A stretch of DNA of 64,000 nucleotides from Thermoascus crustaceus (taxonomy: Eukaryota > Ascomycota > Eurotiomycetes > Eurotiales > Thermoascaceae): positions 570,583 to 634,582 of the forward strand of contig BCIC01000002.1 in the NCBI GenBank assembly GCA_001599835.1, written 5' to 3'. Position numbers and translations under genes: made by a program. This document shows, in pieces, positions 24,914 to 37,641 of this stretch. A model generated the notes under the pieces. It did not search any database. It was not told the origin of the DNA and worked only from the letters and a program-made list of their open reading frames with translations. Positions within the stretch are counted from its first letter, which is position 1. Every line of letters begins with the position of its first letter.

Positions 24914-27407
24914 ATGTTTCGCACACAACAGAACGCTTTTGACGATGTCGTCGGTGAGTATAGACTTTTATAATTAACATTATGGCGATTCAGATGGCCA
25001 GCACATCCGGGAGATGTCTACGGCGGCGGTGTGCGGGAGAATGTACTTGATTGCTGATGTTCTTCTTTCTCTTGATAGCCAAGGCGACGGATGAGAACCT
25101 TACCTCCGAGAACTGGGAATATATCCTTGTATGATTCGATTCTCGTTTCCTTTATCCTTGCTCGCGTCATGTCCGCACAGAGGGGCTGACCGTGTTCTCT
25201 GCTATGGTGTAGGATGTCTGCGACAAAGTTTCTGCGGAGGAATCAGGGTATGAAATCGCTCTGCTATTTTATGGTAGAAAAGGAAAAGAAGGGACAGTGC
25301 TCACGAGACTGGGTGTATAGGGCCAAAGATGCTGTCGCCGCTTTAATCAAGAGGCTGGCGCACAGGAACGCAAATGTACAACTTTACACCTTGGAGGTAC
25401 AGTTATCGACCAGTTTATGCGGGTTCTTTTTTTATGATTGTTCTTCTAGCTAACAAGTTGTGACTGCTAGCTTTCCAATGCGTTGGCGCAGAACTGCGGC
25501 CCAAAAGTACATCGTGAGTTGGCGTCGAGGAGCTTTACAGATGCGCTGTTGCGGCTAGCGAACGATCGTGTAAGCCTAGCTTCTCTAATTGCACTTTCAT
25601 ACTCGTGAAAGAAGATTCTGCAATGCAGCTGCTGATCTTTTGATCTGTAGAATACACACCAGCAGGTTAAGTCGAAGATATTGGAACGCATGGAAGAATG
25701 GAGTGAAATGTTTTCGAGCAACCCTGAATTTGGAATCATGGAGCAGGCCTACATGAAACTGAAGACTCAGAGTGAGAATCCCAGGCGCAAGAGTTGTCTA
25801 GTAGATCCAGGCTAATCTCTTTCTCAGACCCAAACCTTCAACCTCCCTCGAAACCTACGAAACGCCAGATCACGGAGCTTGACCGGCAGAAGGAAGAGGA
25901 GGAGCTCCAGATGGCACTTGCACTCTCGATAAAGGACAAGGGCGCTACGGCCCCGTCTACACAGCCTCAAACTACCGCCCCTTCCAGTTCAGCGCCAGCT
26001 ACACAGGAACAAGCCGCACCCTCTCAGGTAGTTCCTTCTGGTGTTCCTCCAGGTACAACCGCTGCTACTGTTTCGCGAGTGAGAGCACTGTTTGATTTCC
26101 AACCTTCCGAGCCCGGCGAGCTCCAATTCCGAAAGGGCGATATAATTGCCGTCCTGGAATCCGTGTACAAAGACTGGTGGAAAGGCTCGCTGAGAGGGCA
26201 GACTGGAATTTTCCCGCTAAACTATGTCGAGAAGCTCCCCGACCCTACGCCGGAAGAACTGCAGCGGGAAGCTCAGATGGAGGCAGAAGTATTTGGACAA
26301 ATCAAGAACGTTGAGAAATTGTTGACGCTTCTGAGCACTAGCAGTTCGGAGCTTAACGTCCAGGATAATGAAGAGATAACGACTTTGTACCACTCGACGT
26401 TAGCGATTCGGCCGAAACTTATCGAGTTGATCGGAAAGTACTCGCAGAAGAAAGGTATATACTCTGAGCCTCCGTCGGGTTCACTGTGGCTCACAAACAT
26501 CCAGATGAATTTACCCAGCTCAATGAAAAATTTATCAAAGCACGAAGGGATTACGAGGCTCTGCTTGAGGCATCAATGTCCCATCCGGTACAACCTCAAT
26601 ATGGCAGACCCGGCCAACCGGCGTATGGTTACCCAGGACCTGCTGGACCTGCTGGACCACACGCATATCCTCATGGACGCCAGCCTGAACCTCAACGATA
26701 CTACACTCCACGCCCTCAAGGTATGTAATGTTAAGGAAGCTGAAATTGAACAAGTCTAATTGTAATTACCTATAGATTCACAGACGCCTCAACCTAATCC
26801 CGCCGCTCATTACAGTGCAGAACAGACGCTCCCATACCCCACTACTGTGCAGTCGCCGGATCTGCGAAACCGTACGCCCTCCGGTGGCCGGCCTCTTGTG
26901 CAACAGCAACAGCAACATCCTCCAGACTCCTTCCAACCCGTACATCATCGCCCACAGTCTACTTACGAACACCCACAAGAATTGGGGACATCTGTTTACG
27001 ACTCTCCAGTCAAGCAGCATTACCCGTATAATCAGGGTACGCAGCAGCCACCGGCTGCCCACCAGCAGTTCCAACAGCAGGAGCAACAACAACAGCAGGA
27101 CTACTCACCGTCTGTATACTCGCCCGAAGATGGAGGTCAACCACCGTCGAGCGCCGGCGCCACTCTTCCACCGCACCCTCAATTCCCACCGCAACAGCAG
27201 CAGCCCCCATATCCAACTTCGGCGGCTTCTCCGACCAGCCAACCACCACAACCTATGCACCAACCCCCTCCGATCCCGACCTCGAGCCCGCAGCCCACTC
27301 CATATCCGTCCCTAAATGCTGGTCAGCCTGCCGGAGGCGGATATCAGGCTTACCAGCCACCTAATGCGAATTCCGTCAATGCGAACCCGGCCTCATACTA
27401 CCGATAA
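24914..27407 (+). CDS. hse1: Hse1, ESCRT-0 subunit (STAM homologue)
   Basis: Partner of Vps27 in ESCRT-0, which binds ubiquitinated cargo on endosomes and starts its sorting into multivesicular bodies. I read nine exons: 24914-24953, 25079-25128, 25213-25247, 25321-25396, 25471-25569, 25651-25771, 25828-26454, 26505-26720 and 26776-27407, giving 631 residues. The order is the family's: a VHS domain spread over the first six small exons (about 1-140), a ubiquitin-interacting motif near 162-178 (ELQMALALSIKD), an SH3 domain at about 222-278 (ALFDFQ...NYVEKL), a helical GAT-like region, and a Gln/Pro/Tyr-rich tail. Every junction is GT...AG and in frame. The 35-nt third exon is easily missed by automatic prediction. 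It acts in the same pathway as the Doa4-like enzyme at 0.5-4.1 kb. Confidence 0.93.
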
Positions 27408-28174
27408 AACCGAGTGTAGCCGTGGGGAATTGTTTTGTATTCGCCCAGTAATTACGACATCCCTTTTCTCTGTGTTCTGCCAGCGACCGATGACATAGGC
27501 TTACATGCGACAATTCTAGTCGAGGATAGTGAAATTTATGGAAATGTTCGTGTTGGCATCGCTGCGCTTCATAGCATGCTGAGTTGTTCCTTTTGTAACT
27601 GGAAGTGATTGGCAAGAGAAGTCACGAAAGGAGTATTCAACACAGATACAAATCTTATGAACATTTTACAATATCCATCTTGCTAAATATTGCGTGATAA
27701 AATCTTCTTCGGTTCCATTATTCTATGATGCCTCTATTTCAGTTGATGCACTGTCCAAGCATCTACCTACTCCGTATCCATGGTCCGTATTGTATGTCAC
27801 GTGACAGCGTGTCAACTGAGCTCCGAGAACCTCGACTGTCTTCGCTCCCTCTGCCTCCGGTGGAAGAGGCATCAAGCGTCGTGCTGAGACATTTCAGATT
27901 ATACTTCCCCTGCTGTTAGACAGCAAACTGAACCGCGAGAAGACCAGAGTCAGCTGGTCTCTCGTTCTTTTCACCGCCGCCTAGGTGTGCGTGAAACGAC
28001 CTGGAACGTTACAAGGTTACCCCGCGTTCGCGTCTTCGAACTGAGGATGGTGCAAGAGTTCGCTCCTTTCCCGTACGGGTAGAGCTATTTGAGTCCTGTG
28101 ATATTGAATCTACAAGTAGGGAAGGACTATTTTAATCTCGAAGGTTGGGGTTGTTCTGAGGTTTCAGAAGAGCC
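27408..28174. other. Spacer between hse1 and pan2
   Basis: About 770 nt between two genes on the same strand. The left half is A/T-rich 3' sequence and the right half (27780-28174) is the probable pan2 promoter and leader. No coding sequence is supported. Confidence 0.5.
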
Positions 28175-31100
28175 ATGGAGGCCGACTGGGATGAGGTGTC
28201 GCGCATCGCGGTGCCTCCTCCGGGCCCGCACGTCTTGCCCACCATCGCGACGGCGGTTGCATTTGATGATACCCAAGAGCTTTTATGGGCCGGCAATGAA
28301 TATGTGAGTTTGATAAAGAATGGACTTTGTATGTTTGTATGTATTGATTCATTGCTAACTTGTTGTTCTTGTGGCGATGTATAGGGTAGAGTTACCTCGT
28401 TCTACGGACCCGAACTACAAAGATATACATCCGTCAGGGCGCACCCTGTCACCGAGGGACCTGTGCGGCAGATTCTATTTCATGACAAGGGAGTAATCTC
28501 GTTGTCGTCGAAAAGTGTACACATGACATCTCGTCGGGGCCTCACGCAGTGGCATGTTACGCACGAAGAAATGACGGACCTCCGGTGCATGAGCTTCACT
28601 GCTCAAACGAACAAGATCATTGTGGCGGGCTGCCAGCGGGTTATGTTCATTGTGGACGTGGAGAAGGGCCAGATCATCGACAAGCTGCCAACCGAATACA
28701 ACTACACGATCATGAAAAGGAGCCGGTACCTTTGCGCCGCGACGGACACGGGCTCTGTTAACGCTCTCAGTCTGAACGACTTTAGCGTTGTCAAAAGCTG
28801 GAAGGCACATGGCACTGCAATCAATGATATGGATGCTCGGAACGACTTCCTGGTCACCTGTGGCTTTTCAGTCCGGCATCTGGGGTCCCCGATTGTGGAC
28901 CCGTTGGCCAATGTGTATGATCTGAAAACCCTCGCTCCCTTGCCTCCGATTCCCTTTCACGCCGGTGCAGCTTATGTACGCATGCACCCGAAGCTACACA
29001 CGACTAGCTTTGTTGCTTCCCAGACTGGGCAGCTTCAGGTCGTTGATCTGATGAATCCGAATACGATCAATCTCCGTCAAGCAAATGTCACCTTCATGCT
29101 TGGTCTTGAGATATCACCGTCAGGTGAAGCTCTGGCTATTAATGATGCAGAATGCTCGATTCATCTGTGGGGTTCCCCCGCAAAGATCCATTTCAATGAG
29201 ATGAGCAGGGAGACAGAATTCGCTGATGTCCCCGTGCGACCACCCATGGTGGACTGGTCTCATGATACGCCTCTGAATATAATAGGTATGCCATATTACA
29301 ATGAAAAACTCCTCTCCGCCTGGCCTAGCCACCTGGTTTTCGACGTCGGCAGTCCGCCCGCTCCGATTGATCCCTCCATTATACCCTATCTTCGCCCGGC
29401 CGAACTGGGGCATTATGCTGCAAACCCGAAGAAGACGCGCAGGTACCAAGTGGAGAATACTCGTGCTTTGGTCTCTACAGAACCTGCTATCGCTGCGCCA
29501 AAGTTTTTGAGTGAGAAGGCGAGAGAACAAAGCAAGGGAAAGTCAGACTCTGTTGATGATGCTACCGACGCACTAGCAGGTGCCAAACTTAATGGGGAGG
29601 CCGAAGAGGACCCGCTACTCAAATATAGTAATGTTGAGATCAAGTATAGCAAGTTTGGGGTAGATGATTTCGACTTTAGGTGAGTCAGCGCATTTTGTCT
29701 ATACCCTTGTTCGTGCTTCCATTCTGGCAATTACTAATGCATCTCAATAGGTACTATAACAAGACGAAATATTCCGGCCTGGAGACGCATATTGCAAATT
29801 CTTTCGCAAACGCACTTCTTCAGTTATTCAAATTTATCCCTCTAGTACGAAATATAGCCCTCCATCATGCTGCAAGTAGCTGTATCTTCGAGAACTGCTT
29901 GCTTTGTGAGATGGGCTATCTCTTTGATATGTTGGACAAGGCAAATGGTCAGAACTGCCAAGCCACGAATCTACTGAAAACATTCAGCAGTTTCCGCGAA
30001 GCTTCGAACCTGGGGCTTCTCGAAGAGAATCTAACAAACAAAGCTCTCTCCACTGCTATACAATCTGTCAACCGATTCTTCCTTAATCAGATCGCGCATG
30101 ACTTTCGCATGATTCTGCCAAACTCGGATGATCTTGAGCAGAAGCTGGCCACAGTTGCGTCCGAATATATCCGGTGCATGTTCTGCCGTAACGAGCTCGC
30201 CAGACCAGGAAACGCGTTTGTGAATGAGCTGATCTATCCGGCCATTGATATCAAACAAGCGCGGCGGAACCCGGCATTCCGATTCTCCAATATCTTGAAA
30301 GCGAGTATTGAGCGGGAGACACAGAACAGAGGCTGGTGCAACCATTGCCGGCGCTATCAGCAGGTAGCGATTAGGAAGACTATACACCGCATGCCTCTTG
30401 TTCTAATGATAAATGCCGCTCTGAATAACCCAGTCTATCGGCAATTATGGGCGATACCCGGATGGCTACCTGAGGAAGTGGGCATCATGGTCGAAAAGGG
30501 CCAGGTACTCTGTTTTGAGGGCGAAGATCTCCGAACACGGTTGCGGAATAATACACCAGGTCTGGTCGTATATGAGCTTGTAGGCATCGTGGCAGAAGTC
30601 GATATTGAGCACCAGAAACCGCATCTAGTGTCCTTTATCGACGTCAACGTCTCTGCGCGCGAACCACAGGAGAATAGCTGCTGGCATCTCTTCAACGACT
30701 TTCTGGTCACCGAAGTTGATAAGGATGAGGCGCTCAAGTTCAACCAACCGTGGAAGTTGCCGTGTATCTTGGCTTACCAAGTGAAAAGCGCCAGACATGC
30801 CGTTGACGACTCGTGGAAAGATGAGCTTGATATCTCTCTCTTGTTTCACGAGTGGTCTATGAATGGTGGTCGTCCTATCGAATCTTGCCGTGTGCTTACA
30901 CAGGAAGAGAAGCCGGAACCTGGAACTCCTGTGGCACTTGACACAGAATTCGTCGACTTGGAGAAGGCTGAAATCGATGTGAAGGCTGATGGCTCGCAAG
31001 AGATAATTCGGCCAAACAAGAGCGGACTGGCTCGTGTCTCTGTCCTCAGAGGTTCGGGAGTAAGCGAAGGGGTTCCCTTTATCGACGACTATATCACAAT

Positions 31101-31788
31101 TAAAGAACCAATCGTGGACTACGTTACGCAATACTCCGGCATCAAGCCTGGGGACTTGGACCCTAGAACTAGCGAGCACAACCTCGTCCCGCTCAAAGTC
31201 GCATACAAGAAATTGTGGCTCCTGTTGAACCTGGGTTGCGTATTCGTTGGACATGGTCTTGCGTCTGATTTCCGTAAGATCAACATACAGGTTCCCAAGG
31301 CACAGACCGTGGACACACAATATCTCTTTTTCCATCCGGGCAAAAACCGCCGTCTGAGCCTCCGCTACCTGGCCTGGGCTGTGTTCAAAGAATACATCCA
31401 AGAGGAAACGACGGAGGTTGTGGAAGGCCATGACTCGATTGAAGACGCGCGCATGGCATTGCGCCTGTGGAAGAAGTTCCAGGAGTACGAAGATGCGGGT
31501 ATCGTCTCACAGATTCTGGAAGAGATTTTCCGTGAAGGATTCAAACTCGGATTCCGGCCTCCGCCTCGCAATGGTAGCGCCCTCCCCCGCCCTGGAACCA
31601 ATGTTACTGCGGCGAACAGCGGTCGCAATACTCCCGACGTAGTAGGTCCGGGAAATCTGAATGGAGGTACAAGTGCACCGTCGACGCCCAGGCAGGCGTT
31701 TAGGCGGTCCATCGCCTTGACTCCCAGTAATGGTAGTTTTACCGGGCCTGGTGCGGGTGACTTCTTCGCTGGGAGCCCGTTGAGATAG
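28175..31788 (+). CDS. pan2: Pan2, catalytic subunit of the Pan2-Pan3 poly(A) nuclease
   Basis: Exonuclease that trims mRNA poly(A) tails in the cytoplasm together with Pan3. Three exons, 28175-28303, 28385-29679 and 29751-31788, encode 1153 residues, the usual fungal Pan2 size. The N-terminal part is a WD40-like propeller (about 20-350). A linker, the Pan3-binding region and a catalytically dead UCH-like domain follow (about 480-840, with CxxC pairs MFCRNE and WCNHCRR). The C-terminal DEDD exonuclease has motif I ALDTEFVDLE (Asp872, Glu874), motif II FVGHGLASDF and motif III HDSIEDA. A low-complexity tail ends the protein. In the UCH-like domain the usual catalytic Cys position is occupied by the Asn in ANSFANALLQ, as expected for Pan2. 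Confidence 0.95.
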
Positions 31789-34497
31789 AAAATTCCTAGT
31801 TCTTTTCAATTTAATTATGAATGGGACTGGCTTATGACATGAATTGTTTTGCAGATCATTGCATGGCATGGCATGACCTTGATGAAATGATGGAGATCTT
31901 GGTATAGCTGTGTGGTCTGGATTTTAGTTGTCTTGCTTGGTTGCTTGCTTGGGACCTTGCATCAGAATATATGTCGTGTCCATTGTCAGTGATACCTTTG
32001 TACCTAGGCATCTGACAAAATGCAGTAAATAGAAAAGAAGATACGTAGAACGGTTACATGATTCTTCTCATTCCGATTTGGCCCTTGTTACTGAAGCAGA
32101 AGCTATCCGTAATAAATAAATCGTCATGAACGAGAGAGAAGCATTTAAGACTTGAATAGGGTATATTCTGTAATATAGGTACCTGGTGAGAAAGACTGTA
32201 TAGATTTAGTGCCCTTATCATAACATCATCTTCCGATATTTGTGCTTTTGATTCAGCGCTCTACGGATACAACTTATCTCGTTGCTGTTGAACCCTGCTG
32301 TGCCTAAGGCCACCTAGGAAGTCTCGCGGATTCGCTGAATTGAAGCTTAATAATTTAATCTTCATTCATAGATCCATAGGATGTTGCATTAGCGCTCCGT
32401 TTCTTGGATGGCACTTGCTGATCTTCGCTTTAGGAGGATATAGCTAGTTTGTTAAGGTAAGTTCTGCATCTAAAGAGGTGCAGCGTAGATCCGTCTGAAG
32501 GCATGCGGCATTACCAAATACCACACCAGTGCATGTTAAGATCAGAATCTCACCTATTTAACGTGCATAGGATTGCAGGAATCCTCATACTAATTTGCCC
32601 GTGTCCTCCGGGATTTTGGAAGTCTTCACATGTACCCTGCTGCCTAGGATAGGTTGTACTTACCTTTATGTCATGAGGCAGAATTCCTATCTACGTAGGT
32701 AGATATCAATTGTAGGTCAACCCAGTAAGGGAAGACACATCACCGTAGTCTTTGCCACATCAGGCTGCTGGGCCCCTCGTTACAGTCAGTAAACAGGTGG
32801 AGGCCGCCAAGAAATGCAAATGTGCCCATTGCAGAAAATCCAACAAGTTGGGCGCTTAATTATTGCCGGCGATGCCGGAAGACTACCGGCGAATGGTCGG
32901 GAGGAAATGCCCCCCCACGCTTTCTTCTCTTGGGAGTCAGTCTTTCACCGGAAAGCTCCAGATAGATAGACCCCTCTATTTATTTCTTGGAATCCATGAG
33001 ATATGAGATTCTTCTTTCTTTTGCCTTCATACGCCTTGACTACTTGACTACGGCTATTCTTCGACAAAAATTTCTTTCACTGGATGGTACATGTATGATG
33101 TAACAAGTTAGAAGAATCAATAAACCTTCAGTTATTTTAGTCCTTGAAGGCGTTTTGAGCTGTCTAAATTTTATCTAATTTTTTTCTCGTTTCTTCTACG
33201 GGGCGGAGGGGGGTGCTTCCATATTCACGTTGAAACTTTTGGATAACATCCTTGTTTGATTAGGTGATGTTCCATACCATGAGTATTATTCCGAGGACAC
33301 AGATGTGTAGGTATAAAAAGTTGAGAATCTCACATGTAGTGCCACTCCAGATAATAACTTATATCTATAATCCAGTACCTTGTCGTGGTATCTTTAGACT
33401 ATTATTGTTTCCTCAAGAATGGCGTTTCTCTTAGTAATAATACCTATAACTGTTGATGTACAGCTGAATTCAGATACTGTATTATCAACTTACCGAGGCG
33501 ACTCAGCACACACGAGACAGAACACCTGTAGTTGAATCTAACCGTGTGACGTTCTGAATTGAGACCATTAATAATAATATACCAGGGTAGCCGTCATGTG
33601 ATGCTGTTAGATCGATGTTTAATGTTTATGATGTATCTAGAGTTGCAGGTACGCCAAAAAGCGCTGAGGGTGCCCAAGCACTAGCAAGAACCTTGGCACG
33701 TTTCTTGGAGTTGTGTTGGATAAAAAGGCAACCCCGCTCTTTTCTCGGAAGTTTTTCTACCTTGAACCCCTCAACAGATCCACATTCAGAGAGATATTAC
33801 GATGAGTGGGCTCGTATTGGGCTTGCTCAAGTTTATATCACTCTAAGCGGTCCATCCCGAAGCATACCACCCACTGAATTATCGGGATTGATAATAGATC
33901 GGGATTTACATGATTTCCGTATTGCCGGATCGTCGTAGTCGATATTAAGCATCTGGAATTATCGCGTCAAGATCGGCGGAACGTGCACTACCCAGTGGGG
34001 AGAGCTACGTAGGTAGTGTGACGAGAATTGGCCCATCTGTTTGTCTTCAATTGAGGAACATGATTGGTCCGGCTTACTCCGTACAAGATCTATCATATTT
34101 CCACATTTCTCAGCGGTTGCTGCAGTCACCTCTATTAGAGGTATTATACGCCGTATCTCTATACCGGTCATTTAGGGTCTATCATAGCCGGAAGGCTCTA
34201 TATGGACGTTAAACTTGATTAATAATAATAATAATACCGGTCATTGGCTTTCCGCCCCCTTCCAGAAGTGGATACTTCATAGTAGAATTCGTAGTATGTC
34301 TCATGACCGCTGCCGGTCTTGAGGGGAAGTTCTATATAAGATAGGGACTTCACCCACGTTCAACAAAGCAAGTGCCTCGTCTTTTCATATGAGATAACCA
34401 GAGGTAAAGGATTCGTCGTTATACTTAGGACAAATAGCATCCCTCCCTCCACGCCAAGATCCTTATAGGAGACGTCCGTTCAGGAAGAGACTTAACG
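31789..34497. other. Gene-poor spacer between pan2 and the accessory island
   Basis: About 2.7 kb, mostly A/T-rich, with TAGGTA-type motifs near 32640-32705. One ATG-initiated frame at 33615-33938 (107 codons) has a balanced amino-acid mix but no family I recognise. It could be part of a decayed gene, because the next gene downstream is broken. An AAT repeat lies at 34220-34236. No functional gene is supported. Confidence 0.45.
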
Positions 34498-35682
34498 ATG
34501 CCTTACATTCTGCAGCGGGATATGGCCGCGTCACTTCGGTAAGAACTTAGTACTACCCTACCTAGGGTTATTGTGTTTAATAGAGTGTTACGGGATCAAA
34601 TGTTGATTTCCTTTCTTCACCTTTTCTTCCATGGCTTTCAAGGCTCGATGCACAGCATTTTACGAGCAAGATGCAGACAGGTTACCTCCTGCCTCCTTCG
34701 ATCCCGGCGGTGGAAGGAATGAAATAGCAGAATAGGCGCGGGAACAGGGTGAGTAACGCCCAATTACTATTTTCCCGTATCTCGTTACCTGGGGGATTTC
34801 CCATTTGACTGACGACGTCTATACTGTGCAGTCTGTACCAGGATTTGGCTTATTGATCTAGCCGGAAATCTTCACAAGTCATGCCAGTTGGACGGGTTCG
34901 ACATTTCGGATGGAAACTATCCCGCGAAGAAGCACTGGCCGCAGAATGTCAACCTGGGCATCCTGGACGCCTTTGGTGATATGCCGGAAGAGCTCCACGG
35001 CAGATATGACGTGGTTCATATCTGACTCTGGGCTGCTATGATGAACAATGGGGATCTGAAACCACTGATCCGAACTGCTATAAAGCTGCTTAGTATGTCC
35101 CATTCCTAATCGGACTGATAGCCTTTTCTACAGCTATTCTGTGGTTACGGATTTAACATGTCTTTCTTTCTCTCTTTAAAAAAAAGAGCCTGGAGGATAC
35201 CTCCAGTGGGAGGAAGACGATATGCATAACACAGTTGCTGTTGGTGACCACGGCTACCAAACTCCTATCGATTCAATCGAAGAGCTACCCTCACATCGGG
35301 GTCATAACGGAGTCAGTTCTATCGATCCTAATTACTGGCTATGAAGGGCGAAAGAAATCAAAACAATGATTAATTTGTGAAAAAATAGTTGGGTGGAGAA
35401 GCTGCCAGAGTTCTTGGTGGAAGCAGGACTGGAGATCGTTATATTGGCCCTCGTGTTCTTAAACCAGAAGTGATTCCGTTGTGTACAAGCACGTACCTGG
35501 GCGGCCTCATGGAAATTACATATCAGATGGCGGACAGACTAGAACCTGGAGGAGAGGTTCCCACAGCTCTCGAATGGCGTGAGGCCCTACTGAATATGAT
35601 GGAAGATTCAAAGCGTGGAGGAGAGTACTATTGGAACCAGATATCATTGCTCGCGCAGAAGCCGTCCGACAAGGATACCTAG
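34498..35682 (+). pseudogene. Broken SAM-dependent methyltransferase (LaeA/UMTA-like)
   Basis: Relic of a fungal class I methyltransferase of the LaeA-like group often linked to secondary metabolism. A first exon from the ATG at 34498 to 34538 splices in frame to 34643, with the family-typical stretch SLRLDAQHFTSKMQTGYLL. Near 34725-34740 two small deletions destroy the SAM-binding glycine region. The frame recovers from about 34835 (WLIDLAG, GFDISDG, DAFGDMPEE). A TGA at 35023-35025 then interrupts the YDVVHI...LW motif. PGGYLQWEEDD follows from about 35190, and another frame change near 35430 separates EKLPEFLVEAGLEI from LKPEV...RLEPGG. The C-terminal segment ends at 35682. One stop and at least two frame breaks make a functional product unlikely. 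The stop could come from a C-to-T change, but that alone does not show RIP. Confidence 0.8.
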
Positions 35683-36470
35683 CCATGGCTGTGTTTTAGT
35701 CTAGTCTTTGGAAGGGAAGATGTCCTGCAATATTGGAGATGAACGGCAAGCACGACATGGGAAACTGGTATATATATACTTGCCTACGTGCGTCTCAACA
35801 CGTATCCGAAATGATACATACAAGGTGATTTCTAGTTCTATGACCGAAATAGGAGCCATAAGATTTCAAGATAGTGTATGTGCTGGCTCCTTGGTTACAA
35901 AACAAGGTAAATATTTTCCGGCTTCTGTTCCTCATTCTAATTTGCCTGGACGAAGTAGTACTGCGCCTGTAGCTAGCGTTCAGTACCTAATAGTCCCGTG
36001 TCCCGAGTCGGATACTAATCTCCAGCCAAGCATGGATCTGATCTAGGATTCCAGTCTCAAAACATCACTGCCGCCTTTCGTCCTTCCTTCCCTAGGTCGC
36101 GAAGGCGTACACAAGCGCATTGTACCTACAAGGGTGCCTTTATTTGCGGCCTTAGAGTGGCGTTTGAGTGTCTCCAAAACTTGTTTCTGGTTAAAGAGTT
36201 TTAGGAAACAGCAAACCTCAAGACGCAAGCCATATTATAAATCGAGGATGCCTCCTGAACCATGTCAATAGAGGCGCCAGCGCCTTCCTCGCTGGGATTC
36301 AGTTCTGGTATATATAAACAGGATGGGCATGCTGCTCGAGAAAAACACATCTACTTGCTCGGAAACTCTTTTGCCACGTCTCATGCTTTGACTTCGAGAC
36401 CTTTCTTCTCTTAGAGGGGAGTCTTTCATTAATCAAGACCAAAATAAAGACAATCGTTTTAATCGCAAGC
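35683..36470. other. Spacer before the CFEM gene
   Basis: Mostly A/T-rich DNA between the broken methyltransferase and the CFEM gene. It contains the TATA box of the CFEM gene at 36309-36318. An open frame at 35708-36046 starts at a non-ATG codon and matches no family I know. Confidence 0.45.
36309..36318 (+). promoter_or_regulatory. TATA box of the CFEM gene
   Basis: The sequence TATATATAAA lies about 160 nt upstream of the ATG at 36471, a normal distance for a fungal TATA promoter. It points the same way as the gene. This is inferred from sequence and position only. Confidence 0.6.
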
Positions 36471-37229
36471 ATGAAGACCACTTTCATTCTTCTGGCACTG
36501 GGCATGGTTGCCCTCGCAGGCGCCCAGTCCCAGTGTGCGTCAGTGGCCTCAGCAATCCCATCCTGCGGCGTCAGTGCCCTATTATCCCCCATCTCGTATA
36601 GCATCGAGACAAGTGAGATCACAGCTGACCTGGATTCACATTCATAGACCTCTTGCCTCACATCAGCCGCGTCCGTCGTCGGTTGCGTGTACACCGACTT
36701 CGCTTGCCAGTGTAGCAGCTCGCAGTCTGTCGCTATCCAATCCAGAGCGAGGGACTGCATTGTTCGCGCCTGTGGCATCATCAATGGTCTTCAGGTCGAG
36801 TCGTCCGCCAATGCCGTGTGCTCATGCGTGTCCTCCGTCGGCACCACCAGCAGCAGCAGCTCATCGATGACCGCGACTGCAATTGCTACTCCGACAGCAA
36901 CAACCCCAACAATGGCTTTGTTGTTGTCGTCGTCGTCGTCAACAGCCTCACCTGCGTCTGCTCCGTCTTCGGTTTCGCAACCCACCGCTTCTTCTGTGCC
37001 TGTTGGAAGCTCTTCTATTGTCACCGTTCGCTCGTCCGTTATCATTGCTGCGCCGTTGTCTACCACGAGAGTATCATCGCTTGTGCCATCCAGGAATGCC
37101 ACAGTTACATACACCAAGCCTAGTATTACTCCGTCTAGCGTCGGTATTTTCACAGGCGGAGCTGCCACCGTTATCGGTACAACTGGTGGGGTCATTGGTG
37201 TCCTTTTGGCCGTCATTGCAGCGTTGTAG
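36471..37229 (+). CDS. CFEM-domain GPI-anchored cell-wall protein
   Basis: Cysteine-rich fungal surface protein. CFEM proteins are known for haem/iron capture, adhesion and roles in host interaction. Two exons, 36471-36569 and 36648-37229, encode 226 residues; the 78-nt intron is phase 0. A signal peptide (MKTTFILLALGMVALAGA) opens the protein. The CFEM module spans about 22-95: PSC..SC, GCVYTDFACQC, DC...AC, then VCSC. I count ten cysteines with one extra at each end compared with the usual eight, and the Asp of the TDFxCxC motif, which contacts haem iron in known members, is present. A Ser/Thr-rich stalk (about 97-205) and a C-terminal hydrophobic tail (VIGVLLAVIAAL) indicate GPI anchoring. 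It is the only intact gene in an island of decayed genes. Confidence 0.85.
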
Positions 37230-37641
37230 AGAATGTAGGACTCGTTTCACATGGAAGGCGTGGAAGTTGAATGTTGCTGGGATCACCCTACTGGAGAGAA
37301 ATGTATGTTAAATGCTTTTATAGATATTGTGCTTTGTAGTCTCTGATTATACGGTTTATATACTTCTAATAGAAGAAGTAACAATAGTATTCATACCCCT
37401 TCAGCATGCTGAACCTACTGGCCAAACTCCAGTCTCCAAGTGCGTTTTGAACTCCTAATGGGCTTAAGGCCATCATCCATGAGGTTAGGCCGGCAACCCA
37501 CAATTTTGCACTGCTCAACCCTCTTTGTATCTCCGTAACCGCTGATCTCATTCTTCTCTTTAATTATTAACAAAGGACTAAAGGACTTCTCCTGTAAAAT
37601 CGGGAGAATCCCCCAGACAGACCTCTATACGATCTACATAA
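37230..37641. other. Spacer between the CFEM gene and the acyltransferase relic
   Basis: About 410 nt of A/T-rich DNA, the probable 3' region of the CFEM gene. No coding sequence is supported. Confidence 0.5.

Noticed and set aside
30625..31431. 268-codon antisense ORF across pan2
   Set aside because: It overlaps the conserved exonuclease domain of pan2, and its translation has no recognisable motif.
33615..33938. 107-codon ORF with balanced composition before the broken methyltransferase
   Set aside because: It starts with ATG but matches no family I know, has no clear promoter and sits among decayed DNA. Kept as a remark in the spacer entry rather than as a gene.
34498..35682. RIP as the cause of the broken methyltransferase
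   Set aside because: Only one stop could come from a C-to-T change; the other defects are small indels, and there is no second copy nearby with heavy C-to-T change.
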